From positions 1 through 29,804 of the IMG/VR virus record IMGVR_UViG_3300031951_000871: a DNA stretch of 29,804 nt, one strand, 5' to 3'. Under the pieces are notes generated by a model. That model was not told where the DNA came from. It searched no databases and worked only from the letters and a program-made list of their open reading frames with translations. This document shows, piece by piece, positions 20,382 to 26,313 of this stretch (its first letter is position 1; the number at the start of each line of letters is the position of its first letter). Position numbers and translations under genes: made by a program. This DNA comes from a virus.

Positions 20382-20548
20382 GTGGTGGGGTGGTAGATGA
20401 TTCGGCCCTGGTGGTGCGCCACTTCCTGCAGGCCTGCCCAGATGCAGGCCTCATGGCCTGGAGGGCAGACCAGGAACTGACGCCCCTTGGGGCCTGTCCG
20501 GGTGTCGAGGGGCTGGAGGAGGCCCCAACCGGGGATCTTGTGGGTCAT
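20378..20548 (-). CDS. Small protein, 56 aa
   Basis: ATG 20548 to TGA 20378, in an ATGA overlap with the next gene. Starts MTHKIPGWGLLQPLDTRTGP and contains F-L-V-C-P-P-G-H-E-A-C-I-W, a Cys-His-Cys cluster that could be part of a metal site. The upstream gene stops 4 bases earlier. Too small for a clear family. Confidence 0.6.
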   Translation of the reverse strand: MTHKIPGWGLLQPLDTRTGPKGRQFLVCPPGHEACIWAGLQEVAHHQGRIIYHPTT

Positions 20549-20552
20549 CGTG

Positions 20553-20924
20553 CTAATCGTGACACGGGCTAGGGGTGGTGGCGAACAGCACTGAGGCTGT
20601 GCGGCCTGATCGGGTAAGGCGGAGGATCTCCTTCCCTGTGGTCGGATCCATCCGCCTCTCTAGTTTGCCCATCAGCACCAGCTCGCGGCACCTTGCGGAG
20701 GCGGTCTGATGGCGCATGGACAGGGCCAGCTCAACCTCGTCACAGGTGGCGCCGTGGGGCCTGGCGGAAACGCAATCGAGGACATCACGCCTGAGGCCGC
20801 TGATTGTCTTTTCCATGCTCTCGGCTGCCAGCTCTGATGTGTGGCTGCCTTTGGCGTAGGGGATGGTGCCGTTGTAGAGGAAGGTGTCTAGGAAGGTGTC
20901 TAGGTCTTGGGTTGGGGTGATCAT
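20553..20924 (-). CDS. Winged-helix DNA-binding protein, 123 aa
   Basis: ATG 20924 (MITPTQDLDTFLDTFLYNGT) in an ATGA overlap. Residues about 45-100 show a winged-helix pattern: R-R-D-V-L-D-C-V-S, G-A-T-C-D-E-V-E-L-A-L-S-M-R-H-Q-T-A-S-A-R-C-R-E-L (recognition helix), and a wing ending K-L-E-R-R-M-D-P. It may regulate the small-gene operon or another phage promoter; no target can be named. The start repeats DTFLDTFL. Confidence 0.65.
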   Translation of the reverse strand: MITPTQDLDTFLDTFLYNGTIPYAKGSHTSELAAESMEKTISGLRRDVLDCVSARPHGATCDEVELALSMRHQTASARCRELVLMGKLERRMDPTTGKEILRLTRSGRTASVLFATTPSPCHD

Positions 20925-21169
20925 TCGCCCCTCTCTGCGCGGTCGGCCTCTTTGGTGAGGATGGCGCGGAGGTCTTGGCGTTGATCACGCAACGGGGTTG
21001 CCATCTCTGGACAGGGCGCCTCCTCCGGCACCAGCCAATCCCGCAGGGCGAGGATTTCGGCGGCAAGAAGCTGTTCGTCTGTTGCGGATGGGTAATAGGC
21101 GGCCATGGCAGCGTCAGCTCTCCGCTGCATATCCCGCCACAGCGGTGGGCGGTTGGGGGTGTCAGTCAT
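20921..21169 (-). CDS. Hypothetical acidic protein, 82 aa
   Basis: ATG 21169 (MTDTPNRPPLWRDMQRRADA), overlapping the stop of the upstream gene, and with an ATGA to the next. Helical: AAYYPSATDEQLLAAEILAL, then R-D-W-L-V-P-E-E and a Lys/Glu end. A longer frame from 21268 overlaps the neighbour fully and was rejected. Unknown function. Confidence 0.6.
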   Translation of the reverse strand: MTDTPNRPPLWRDMQRRADAAMAAYYPSATDEQLLAAEILALRDWLVPEEAPCPEMATPLRDQRQDLRAILTKEADRAERGE

Positions 21170-21494
21170 TGGTGGAATCCTCCTGTGTTTGATACTTCGG
21201 CAGCCAGTTGCCGCTGGCGTCAGTGAACCCCGCCTCGTGCAGGAACCGGCGGGCCGCAGAGACATCACCTCTCATGGCGCGGTCGAGGAGACTGGGGGCT
21301 TCCAGGGCGTCAGCCAGGGATTCGAGGGTGCGGGCTGGAATGGCGCCCCAGGACTCGGGGTCTCCCTCGGTAACCGCGATGTGACGCAGTAAGGCGGCGA
21401 TGCCGTGGCGGATACTGAAGCCACCGGCAAATAAGACGGCTCCTTCTTGAAACTCATCCACCAGGCGCTGGGCGCGGGATCGGCTACTGGTCAT
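21162..21494 (-). CDS. Hypothetical protein, 110 aa, with good ribosome binding site
   Basis: Start ATG 21494 (MTSSRSRAQRLVDEFQEGAV) because AAGGAG lies seven bases upstream, whereas the ATG two codons earlier is only one base from it. Helical, with FAGGFSIRHGIAALLRHIAV and a C-terminal A-R-R-F-L-H-E-A-G-F-T-D-A-S-G. Overlaps both neighbours in the chain. Not recognised. Confidence 0.65.
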   Translation of the reverse strand: MTSSRSRAQRLVDEFQEGAVLFAGGFSIRHGIAALLRHIAVTEGDPESWGAIPARTLESLADALEAPSLLDRAMRGDVSAARRFLHEAGFTDASGNWLPKYQTQEDSTND

Positions 21495-21651
21495 TCCCAT
21501 TCTCCTTATAAAGAAAGTCTGGAATCCACGGCGCCACTTGGTCAACATGGGCCAGCAGCCAGCGGCCCACACGGATAGCGAGGGGCTTGGCGACGGCTTC
21601 CATCACGACCAGGGCGGTGAAGGTGTCAAGGGTGATGTTGAGGTCGGTCAT
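21484..21651 (-). CDS. Small protein, 55 aa
   Basis: ATG 21651 to TAG 21484. MTDLNITLDTFTALVVMEAV, then A-K-P-L-A-I-R-V-G-R-W-L-L-A-H and I-P-D-F-L-Y-K-E-N-G-N-D-Q. ATGA overlap with the upstream stop at 21648-21650; its last codons contain the AAGGAG used by the next gene, a clear case of coupled translation. Function unknown. Confidence 0.65.
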   Translation of the reverse strand: MTDLNITLDTFTALVVMEAVAKPLAIRVGRWLLAHVDQVAPWIPDFLYKENGNDQ

Positions 21652-21896
21652 TGGTGGCCCTCCAGTTCGGTAACGATGGCAAGGAACTTGGCGCGGACAC
21701 TCATCCGATTCAGGCGAATCGCTTCATTCGTGAAGCTAATCGCCTCCGTTGGGACATGCGGCACCACCTGATCCACAGCAGCACGCAGGGCGGCCGTGGC
21801 ATGGGCAAGGGCCAGGAGCTGCTGGGGCCCGCTCAACTCGCCCATATCAAGAGCATCCCAGACAAACTGAGCAGCGGGGGAGAGGGGTTGGGTCAC
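21648..21896 (-). CDS. Hypothetical helical protein, 82 aa, GTG start
   Basis: GTG 21896 in a GTGA overlap with the upstream stop. Starts V-T-Q-P-L-S-P-A-A-Q-F-V-W-D-A-L-D-M, then a long helix (LLALAHATAALRAAVDQVVP) and E-A-I-S-F-T-N-E-A-I-R-L-N. The longer frame from 21983 runs deep into the neighbour and begins with a Gly/Arg-rich non-homologous stretch, so it was rejected. Confidence 0.6.
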   Translation of the reverse strand: MTQPLSPAAQFVWDALDMGELSGPQQLLALAHATAALRAAVDQVVPHVPTEAISFTNEAIRLNRMSVRAKFLAIVTELEGHQ

Positions 21897-22216
21897 TGCT
21901 GCACCCCCCCCTGGGGCATGGCGGCGCGGGCGTTGTCCACCACCATCTGCAGCGAGTCGCAGCCCATGACGGGGTTCCACCACTCGCCGTCTACTAGCTG
22001 GGCACCTTCGGCAATCTCCTCTCCGGTGATTTCGTAGGCGGGGTTGAGCAGGGATTTGATCGTGACGGTGGGTGGACCCTCCCCCTGCTCCTCAGCCAGG
22101 GCGGCTTTGCCGGCGGCGATGGCGGCCCAGGTGCGGTCCAGATCCTCGCCGCCTTTGGCTAGGTACTCGGTGTCTTTGATCAACCGCTCCAGCGCGGCGC
22201 GGATGGGGTCACTCAT
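21893..22216 (-). CDS. Hypothetical protein with MSDxxRAALERL start, 107 aa
   Basis: ATG 22216 (MSDPIRAALERLIKDTEYLA), overlapping the upstream stop as ATGA. Its N-terminal phrase is shared with the next gene (MSDSYRAALERL), showing a duplicated module. Middle K-A-A-L-A-E-E-Q-G-E-G, then T-V-T-I-K-S-L-L-N-P-A-Y-E and W-W-N-P-V-M-G-C-D-S-L. Similar short proteins occur in several copies in phage accessory regions, but I cannot name a function. Confidence 0.65.
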   Translation of the reverse strand: MSDPIRAALERLIKDTEYLAKGGEDLDRTWAAIAAGKAALAEEQGEGPPTVTIKSLLNPAYEITGEEIAEGAQLVDGEWWNPVMGCDSLQMVVDNARAAMPQGGVQQ

Positions 22217-22458
22217 GCCTGCACCTCCTCAGAAAGCAACCCGCGAAGTTGCTCCATTGCTCCGTCAATATCGCAATCGGCGTCCCATAGCTGAAGGATC
22301 TCAACGCAGTGCTTCCTTAGTGGGTCAGGCTTGGCCAGGGCAGCCTGAGCAGCAGCCATAGCATCACACCATTCCTTGCACCAGACTGGTGATGTCTCGC
22401 CAGCGCAGCCATCCAAAAAGACCAGCCGCTCTAAAGCAGCGCGATATGAATCACTCAC
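22213..22458 (-). CDS. Hypothetical protein with MSDxxRAALERL start, 81 aa
   Basis: ATG 22458 (MSDSYRAALERLVFLDGCAG). Contains five Cys, P-V-W-C-K-E-W-C-D-A-M-A-A-A-Q-A-A-L-A and an acidic D-A-D-C-D-I-D-G. Paralogue of the next gene by its first 12 residues and by the A-x-A-A-L-A helix. ATGA overlaps at both ends. Confidence 0.65.
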   Translation of the reverse strand: MSDSYRAALERLVFLDGCAGETSPVWCKEWCDAMAAAQAALAKPDPLRKHCVEILQLWDADCDIDGAMEQLRGLLSEEVQA

Positions 22459-22706
22459 AACACCACCCCCTCTTCATCCGCGTTATAGAAAGCCGCTGCA
22501 ACATGCGAGCACTTATTAACAAGTTTGACAGCCGCTGCATATTGCCTAGGCGAAAACGGCGACTTTTCACGGGGCCAGAATCCATGGAGCTGCACAAAGG
22601 CCTCTTCCAGGTTCTCAAGGGCCTTTTCAAAATCAAAGGGATCTGCCGGCGGATTGCTGGCAATCTGGACAGGGACAGCCACCAGTGCGGCGGATTGGGT
22701 AGCCAT
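22455..22706 (-). CDS. Hypothetical protein, 83 aa
   Basis: ATG 22706 (MATQSAALVAVPVQIASNPP), ending in an ATGA overlap. The middle A-L-E-N-L-E-E-A-F-V-Q-L-H-G-F-W-P and C-terminal F-S-P-R-Q-Y-A-A-A-V-K-L-V-N-K-C-S-H form two helices. Starts 27 bases after the upstream stop. Unknown function. Confidence 0.6.
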   Translation of the reverse strand: MATQSAALVAVPVQIASNPPADPFDFEKALENLEEAFVQLHGFWPREKSPFSPRQYAAAVKLVNKCSHVAAAFYNADEEGVVL

Positions 22707-22733
22707 AGGGTTTGCTGGTTCAACGTCCGTATC

Positions 22734-22979
22734 CTACCCCATTCCATCCGTATCAGGATCAGGATTCACTATCTCTTCCCGCATCGTTGGCTTTTTGTTA
22801 CGCCAGGCCCGAAGCCGCACCGGCAAGACATACTCAGGCTCCTGGGCAGTCCAGAAGACCTCAAAGCAGGCCTTGCAACGCCTGACCCGAACCCGCACCC
22901 CGTTGGGATCCAGCCCGGTTTCGCAGCACTGAGAAGCAGGGCCCCGGCAGTAGGGGCAGTTGATGGCGTCTGTTTTCAA
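22734..22979 (-). CDS. Zinc-ribbon protein resembling the NrdR N-terminal domain, 81 aa, TTG start
   Basis: TTG 22979 overlapping the upstream stop (TTGA). The first about 45 residues have C-P-Y-C, then D-P-N-G-V-R-V-R-V-R-R-C-K-A-C-F-E-V-F-W, very like the NrdR zinc ribbon (C-P-Y-C ... R-R-R-x-C-x-x-C-x-x-R-F). The ATP-cone that follows in NrdR is absent; instead there is a short basic part (RLRAWRNKKP) and an acidic end. NrdR represses ribonucleotide reductase genes; whether this truncated form does so is unknown. It may be a small DNA-binding protein. Confidence 0.6.
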   Translation of the reverse strand: MKTDAINCPYCRGPASQCCETGLDPNGVRVRVRRCKACFEVFWTAQEPEYVLPVRLRAWRNKKPTMREEIVNPDPDTDGMG

Positions 22980-23182
22980 GCCTGACCGTCCTTGCCAGGC
23001 TCGCGCAGGCTGGGGTTATAGGTGGCATAACCTTTCTCGTAACCCAGCTTCACAGCAGGGCCCAGGCCCATCACGGCCATGGCTGTATTCCACCGCTCTG
23101 CTGTCCAGCCGCCAGTACCGGCGATCGTTAGGCCGATGATCACGGGCATCAGCAGCTCGGCCCAGGCCCTGGCTTCAGTCAC
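22976..23182 (-). CDS. Small protein with one possible membrane segment, 68 aa, GTG start
   Basis: GTG 23182, overlapping the end of the upstream gene. Residues about 9-25 (L-L-M-P-V-I-I-G-L-T-I-A-G-T-G-G) are hydrophobic enough for a weak membrane span; the rest (ERWNTAMAVMGLGPAVKLGY) is mixed. Overlaps its neighbour as TTGA. Not recognised. Confidence 0.55.
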   Translation of the reverse strand: MTEARAWAELLMPVIIGLTIAGTGGWTAERWNTAMAVMGLGPAVKLGYEKGYATYNPSLREPGKDGQA

Positions 23183-23342
23183 GATCGGGATAGGGGTTGG
23201 TGGTGAGCAGCTTAGCGGCTTGGGCGCCTGTGATGACCTTCCCAGTCAACCCCTGCAGATAGAGGGCCAGGGTGTAGGGATGCTTGCCAGGGTGCTTTAG
23301 GGCAAGCTCCTGGAGGAGGGCTGCGGTTTCTTGCTGGGTCAT
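23175..23342 (-). CDS. Small protein, 55 aa
   Basis: ATG 23342 to TGA 23175: MTQQETAALLQELALKHPGK, then P-Y-T-L-A-L-Y-L-Q-G-L-T-G-K-V-I-T-G-A-Q-A-A-K-L-L. A helix-turn-helix-like arrangement is possible (T-G-A-Q-A-A-K-L-L as a helix), but too short to decide. Starts 4 bases after the stop of the small-terminase-like gene. Confidence 0.6.
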   Translation of the reverse strand: MTQQETAALLQELALKHPGKHPYTLALYLQGLTGKVITGAQAAKLLTTNPYPDRD

Positions 23343-23346
23343 TGGC

Positions 23347-23994
23347 TCACCCATAAACCCGCTTCAGCAGCTCAGAGATGCCCGTGGCGTTGCCCCAGTG
23401 GGTGGAGGCGTCATTGGCCAGGCCACGCACAGCTTCGCAGTAGCGCCAGAAGCATGGCGTCATGTCGAGAATCCCCTTGCAATAAAGGTTCGCTGCTGCA
23501 ATGTCCCCGGCGTCCAAGGCCTTCTGCCTTAGCTCCCAGGACTTCTCCAGATCGGCATGGGCCATCTCGGCTAGCTGCTGAGCCTTGTCAGATAGGGCGA
23601 GCATTGCGGTGCCCTTGTCTTTGAAGGCGTCGCGATAGGCGATCATCTGATCCTTGTGGTCTGGCACCGGGTTGGTGCGGATCGTCTCCACCACTTCCGG
23701 TTCAATGGCCCTGTTCAGGTCGAGCGACTGTGGCGGTGGTGGTGGCTTCTGGACCTTCTGAGGCTTGGGCGGTGGCGGAAGCGCCTTTGATGGAACACCA
23801 CCAGAGGCGTCCCAAGCTGCAGCACGGTTATTCCAATCAAATTTGTTGGATAAGTATCTAAGACCTTCTGCAGTTACATTTTTTTGTCTAGCCAGCTCAG
23901 AAAGACTGCGAAATGGCCCTAGCTGAAGGAAGGCCAAAAATTTCTCATAAGGGGCCTTCCTCTCGCTTGGTAACTGGTCCCAGACCTCGGCCAC
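23347..23994 (-). CDS. Terminase small subunit-like protein, 215 aa
   Basis: ATG 23994 (MAEVWDQLPSERKAPYEKFL). The opening W-D-Q-L-P-S-E-x-x-x-x-Y-E-K-F-L-A-F-L-Q-L-G-P-F-R-S-L-S-E-L-A followed by Y-L-S-N-K-F-D-W-N-N-R-A-A-A-W-D is characteristic of phage DNA-packaging HTH domains annotated as small terminase: it recognises the packaging site and feeds it to TerL. A Pro-rich linker (PPPPKPQK; PPPPPQSLD) separates it from a helical C-terminal region. It is about 4 kb from terL with a chain of small genes between, an unusual distance. The A/T-rich 23820-23990 part differs from its neighbours. Confidence 0.6.
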   Translation of the reverse strand: MAEVWDQLPSERKAPYEKFLAFLQLGPFRSLSELARQKNVTAEGLRYLSNKFDWNNRAAAWDASGGVPSKALPPPPKPQKVQKPPPPPQSLDLNRAIEPEVVETIRTNPVPDHKDQMIAYRDAFKDKGTAMLALSDKAQQLAEMAHADLEKSWELRQKALDAGDIAAANLYCKGILDMTPCFWRYCEAVRGLANDASTHWGNATGISELLKRVYG

Positions 23995-24056
23995 CTATCT
24001 AAAAACGTTTGATCTTGACAGGGATGATAGAACCCTCTCGCAAAAAGCAGCCAAAA

Positions 24057-24099
24057 TTTTTGCCAAGGCGAAGCCCCCAGCCGAGACCAGGGGCAAAAA
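24057..24099. repeat. Inverted repeat between 24121-24366 and 23347-23994 genes
   Basis: TTTTTGCC at 24057-24064 matches GGCAAAAA at 24092-24099, with inner GCCCC / GGGGC possibilities and A-runs to the right. On the minus strand no clean T tract follows the hairpin, so its role as a terminator is unsure. Confidence 0.3.
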
Positions 24100-24120
24100 A
24101 CAAAAAATCAGACCAACAAC

Positions 24121-24366
24121 CTAGAGCAGCCAAAGCATGTCAGGCTCGACCCACTGCCGCTCAAGGATTCTCAGCTTGGCCTTGGCGCTGTCCAGGTGGG
24201 CTCTGATCTGAGCGGCGGTCTCACGGAGGCGTGGGGTGTCAGCAGCTTGGATGGTGTCGATAACGGTAAACCAGTTGTCCAGATCACCAGGGAGATCCCA
24301 GCTGGGAAAATCCGCAATGATCTGGTCAACATCAACAGCCGGAGGCTGGGGGGCGGATAGGGACAT
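24121..24366 (-). CDS. Hypothetical acidic helical protein, 81 aa
   Basis: ATG 24366 (MSLSAPQPPAVDVDQIIADF). Then P-S-W-D-L-P-G-D-L-D-N-W-F-T-V-I-D-T-I and a long helix (RLRETAAQIRAHLDSAKAKL) ending L-W-L-L. First leftward gene after the divergent control region, with an extended -10 promoter and an operator-like dyad directly upstream. That position suits an early regulator or host-directed protein, but there is no DNA-binding motif I can see. Confidence 0.6.
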   Translation of the reverse strand: MSLSAPQPPAVDVDQIIADFPSWDLPGDLDNWFTVIDTIQAADTPRLRETAAQIRAHLDSAKAKLRILERQWVEPDMLWLL

Positions 24367-24382
24367 TGGTTTGTCTACGGAT

Positions 24383-24405
24383 GATGTCTGACATCTCTGC
24401 CAGAC
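24383..24405. promoter_or_regulatory. Operator-like dyads in the leader of the 24366 gene
   Basis: GATGTC-T-GACATC (24383-24395) is a perfect dyad; overlapping it GTCTG (24386-24390) and CAGAC (24401-24405) form a second dyad with a 10-base gap. Both lie between the promoter and the ATG at 24366, where a repressor would block transcription. Confidence 0.45.
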
Positions 24406-24411
24406 CTCCCG

Positions 24412-24420
24412 ATCATATCA
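24412..24420 (-). promoter_or_regulatory. Extended -10 promoter for the leftward early genes
   Basis: Minus strand reads TGATATGAT, that is TG-n-TATGAT, an extended -10 without need for a strong -35. Transcription would start about 24404, roughly 40 bases before the ATG at 24366. No SigB-type word is present here. Confidence 0.5.
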
Positions 24421-24585
24421 CTACCAATGGAACCGGGCCTTCGATACGGTTGCAGAGCTAGCCCGTAGAAACCAGCTCACCGCGCCCCCCTTACGGATGT
24501 TGGGCCGACCCGGCAGGGAAAGGCTAGGTCAATGATTGCAAACCCTGTCCAGACTTGCGCGAAAAGAGCTACAGTGCGTGTTCGG

Positions 24586-24623
24586 AGGCCCAACGCAGAA
24601 AGCCCCGGCTTTCGCCAGGGCCT
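24586..24623 (+). other. Structured leader hairpin upstream of the replication genes
   Basis: Outer arms AGGCCC / GGGCCT and inner AAAGCC-CC-GGCTTT (24599-24612) form a long hairpin 83 bases before the ATG at 24706. The 339-base divergent gap 24367-24705 holds this, the leftward promoter and the dyads; I see no convincing rightward promoter. Confidence 0.4.
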
Positions 24624-24705
24624 CTACGGACCTTCTCCCCGATGCCGCCAAGCGAAGGGAGGGGTCTGAGCTAATCCACCAACACCAGTCACCCCCGAAT
24701 TTTAC

Positions 24706-25200
24706 ATGACCGAAGCTAAAGTTGTCGCGCCCATCTCCAATGAGTTGGCGGAAGAACTGATCATTGGGCAGATCCTGGTGGACCCTGAGGCCATTGGAAA
24801 GGTGATGCCCACGCTGTTGCCGGAGGCCATCACGAATGAGCACCTTCGGGAGATCTATCGCACGGCCCTGATGCTGCAGTGCCAAAACGCAGCCCCCACG
24901 GTCGAAGCGGTTTCAGCCTGGCTGATGGCGCTGGACCTTCTCAGCGACGAGATGAAGAGCGTCCTGCAGGACTGCCACAACGTCGCCCACGCAGTTTCTG
25001 GCGAGATCCTCCTGCCTGCCTTGCGGCTGGTAATGACCAAGTATCTGCGGCGCATCGCAGCTTCCATGGGCGAAAAGCTGAGCGAGATGGCCGAAGACTT
25101 CTCCCTCCCTATCGAGGAGCTTGTCAGTCGCGCTACATGGTCGGCTCAGATGCTGCAAAAGCTGCTCCCTGACTGCGTTGAGCAGTCCACCGAGGCTTGA
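24706..25200 (+). CDS. Freestanding DnaB N-terminal domain protein, 164 aa
   Basis: ATG 24706 (MTEAKVVAPISNELAEELII). The segment E-E-L-I-I-G-Q-I-L-V-D-P-E-A-I-G-K-V, L-L-P-E-A-I-T-N-E-H-L-R-E-I-Y-R-T-A-L, V-E-A-V-S-A-W-L and the later L-R-L-V-M-T-K-Y-L-R-R-I-A follow the DnaB helicase N-terminal domain and the start of the linker. The protein stops where the RecA-like ATPase would start: no Walker A or B is present. In complete DnaB this domain forms the collar that binds primase and loaders. Next to an initiator gene, this protein could recruit or adapt the host DnaB, or be a loader; inference. Confidence 0.65.
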   Translation: MTEAKVVAPISNELAEELIIGQILVDPEAIGKVMPTLLPEAITNEHLREIYRTALMLQCQNAAPTVEAVSAWLMALDLLSDEMKSVLQDCHNVAHAVSGEILLPALRLVMTKYLRRIAASMGEKLSEMAEDFSLPIEELVSRATWSAQMLQKLLPDCVEQSTEA

Positions 25201-25209
25201 GGCAAGACG

Positions 25210-26313
25210 ATGAAAAAATCACTGACACGCACAGCGTTCGCCTTGGTTCCCATTGAGCTACTGGAAAAGCTCGGCGACAAGAAGGGAGCAATCGTGGTTT
25301 ATTGCTGGCTCTGGCATTACGCCGGCAGGGATGACCAGGCTTTCCCTTCAGTGGAGCGACTGGCCGCAGAGTGCCGGATGAAGCCTGACGGGGTGAGGGC
25401 GTGCCTGAAGTCCCTCGCTGCTGAGGGATGGATTTCAAGGGTTGATCGCCCTGGTCAAACCACCCTGTTTCACGTTCGCAGCGAGAGTGTGAACCCCTCC
25501 CCCAAATGGGGTACCCCTCCCCCAAATGGGGGATCCCCCGAACAGGGGAGTACACCCCTCCCCCAAACGGGGGACCCCACCCCTCCCCCAAATGGGGGGC
25601 CTAACAATAAGCACTTAACAAAAAGCACTTACCAAGAGGTTTTAGAACCCCCCTTACCCCCCAAGGGGCAACGCCGCGACAAGCGCGACGACACCGACCC
25701 GTATCGAGACCGGGATGGCTTCCTGGTAAATCCGGATCACCAGCCCCAAGCCACCGAGGCCCAACCACAACCCACCCAGCCGGTCAAGCCATGGGAGAGC
25801 CCACAGCAGCCCAAACCCGAAACCCCTCCCGAACCTCAACCGGCCCTGGCCACGGTCCCTGTCGATCCACAGCCCAAGTCGCGAAAGGCTGGGTTCACGC
25901 CCACTGAGGGAAATGTTCCGGCGGCGCTGCTGCCGGTGGTTTCAGAACTGCTGGAGTTTTGGGCCTCGAAGGGCGGGAAAAAAACAGAGCGGGCATGGAC
26001 TGCGCAGCTCGGGCAGCTGAACCAGATTCAGGCCGATCCCACAGGGGGCACCGAAGCGGCCCGCGCTCAGCTGCTCGCAGGGGTGCAGGCAGCCACCTTC
26101 GGCAAGGCCTGGTGTGCGGTCACATACGCGAACTGGCAGCGCTACGGCCGAAGCAGGACACCTATCGGCGGGACGGGCTTCAACCGGCGCATGACCCAGG
26201 ACGAGCACGCGGCAGAGGCCCTGGCTTTCATCCGCGAGCGTGACGCCAAGCGAGCTGCTGAAGCCGCCGCCCAGGAGACGCAGGGCGACCTGATCCTCGC
26301 GGAGGTGGTCTGA
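25210..26313 (+). CDS. Replication initiator-like protein with N-terminal helix-turn-helix, 367 aa
   Basis: ATG 25210 (MKKSLTRTAFALVPIELLEK), nine bases after the DnaB-N stop. Residues about 10-95 form a HTH_36-like winged helix: A-I-V-V-Y-C-W-L-W-H-Y-A-G, Q-A-F-P-S-V-E-R-L-A-A-E-C-R-M-K-P-D-G-V-R-A-C-L-K-S-L and E-G-W-I-S-R-V-D-R. A Pro/Gly-rich linker is encoded by iterons (25494-25599), then a long Pro/Gln/Glu region, then a globular C-terminal part (PAALLPVVSELLEFWASKGG; AKRAAEAAAQETQ). The arrangement, an initiator gene containing its own iterons and an AT-rich stretch, mirrors the lambda O gene. The protein would bind the iterons and open the origin. The stop overlaps the next start (TGATG). 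Confidence 0.7.
   Translation: MKKSLTRTAFALVPIELLEKLGDKKGAIVVYCWLWHYAGRDDQAFPSVERLAAECRMKPDGVRACLKSLAAEGWISRVDRPGQTTLFHVRSESVNPSPKWGTPPPNGGSPEQGSTPLPQTGDPTPPPNGGPNNKHLTKSTYQEVLEPPLPPKGQRRDKRDDTDPYRDRDGFLVNPDHQPQATEAQPQPTQPVKPWESPQQPKPETPPEPQPALATVPVDPQPKSRKAGFTPTEGNVPAALLPVVSELLEFWASKGGKKTERAWTAQLGQLNQIQADPTGGTEAARAQLLAGVQAATFGKAWCAVTYANWQRYGRSRTPIGGTGFNRRMTQDEHAAEALAFIRERDAKRAAEAAAQETQGDLILAEVV
25494..25599. repeat. Four iterons inside the initiator gene (probable replication origin)
   Basis: CCCCTCCCCCAAATGGGG at 25494-25511 and 25514-25531, CCCCTCCCCCAAACGGGG at 25555-25572 and CCCCTCCCCCAAATGGGG at 25580-25597. A degenerate copy-like CCCCCGAACAGGGG lies between the second and third. Unit starts are 20, 41 and 25 bases apart, so the copies fall in different reading frames and encode different peptides: the sequence is conserved as DNA, not as protein. 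Confidence 0.8.
25601..25645. other. AT-rich stretch next to iterons (likely DNA unwinding element)
   Basis: Directly after the last iteron the GC-rich sequence becomes AT-rich for about 45 bases and contains AAGCACTTA twice (25609-25617 and 25623-25631). As in lambda ori, an AT-rich region beside the iterons suits strand opening. Confidence 0.6.

Noticed and set aside
25494-25632. CRISPR array in the repeated stretch
   Set aside because: Repeats are 18 bases, spaced by 2-23 bases, lie inside a coding sequence and lack spacers of equal size; iterons fit better.
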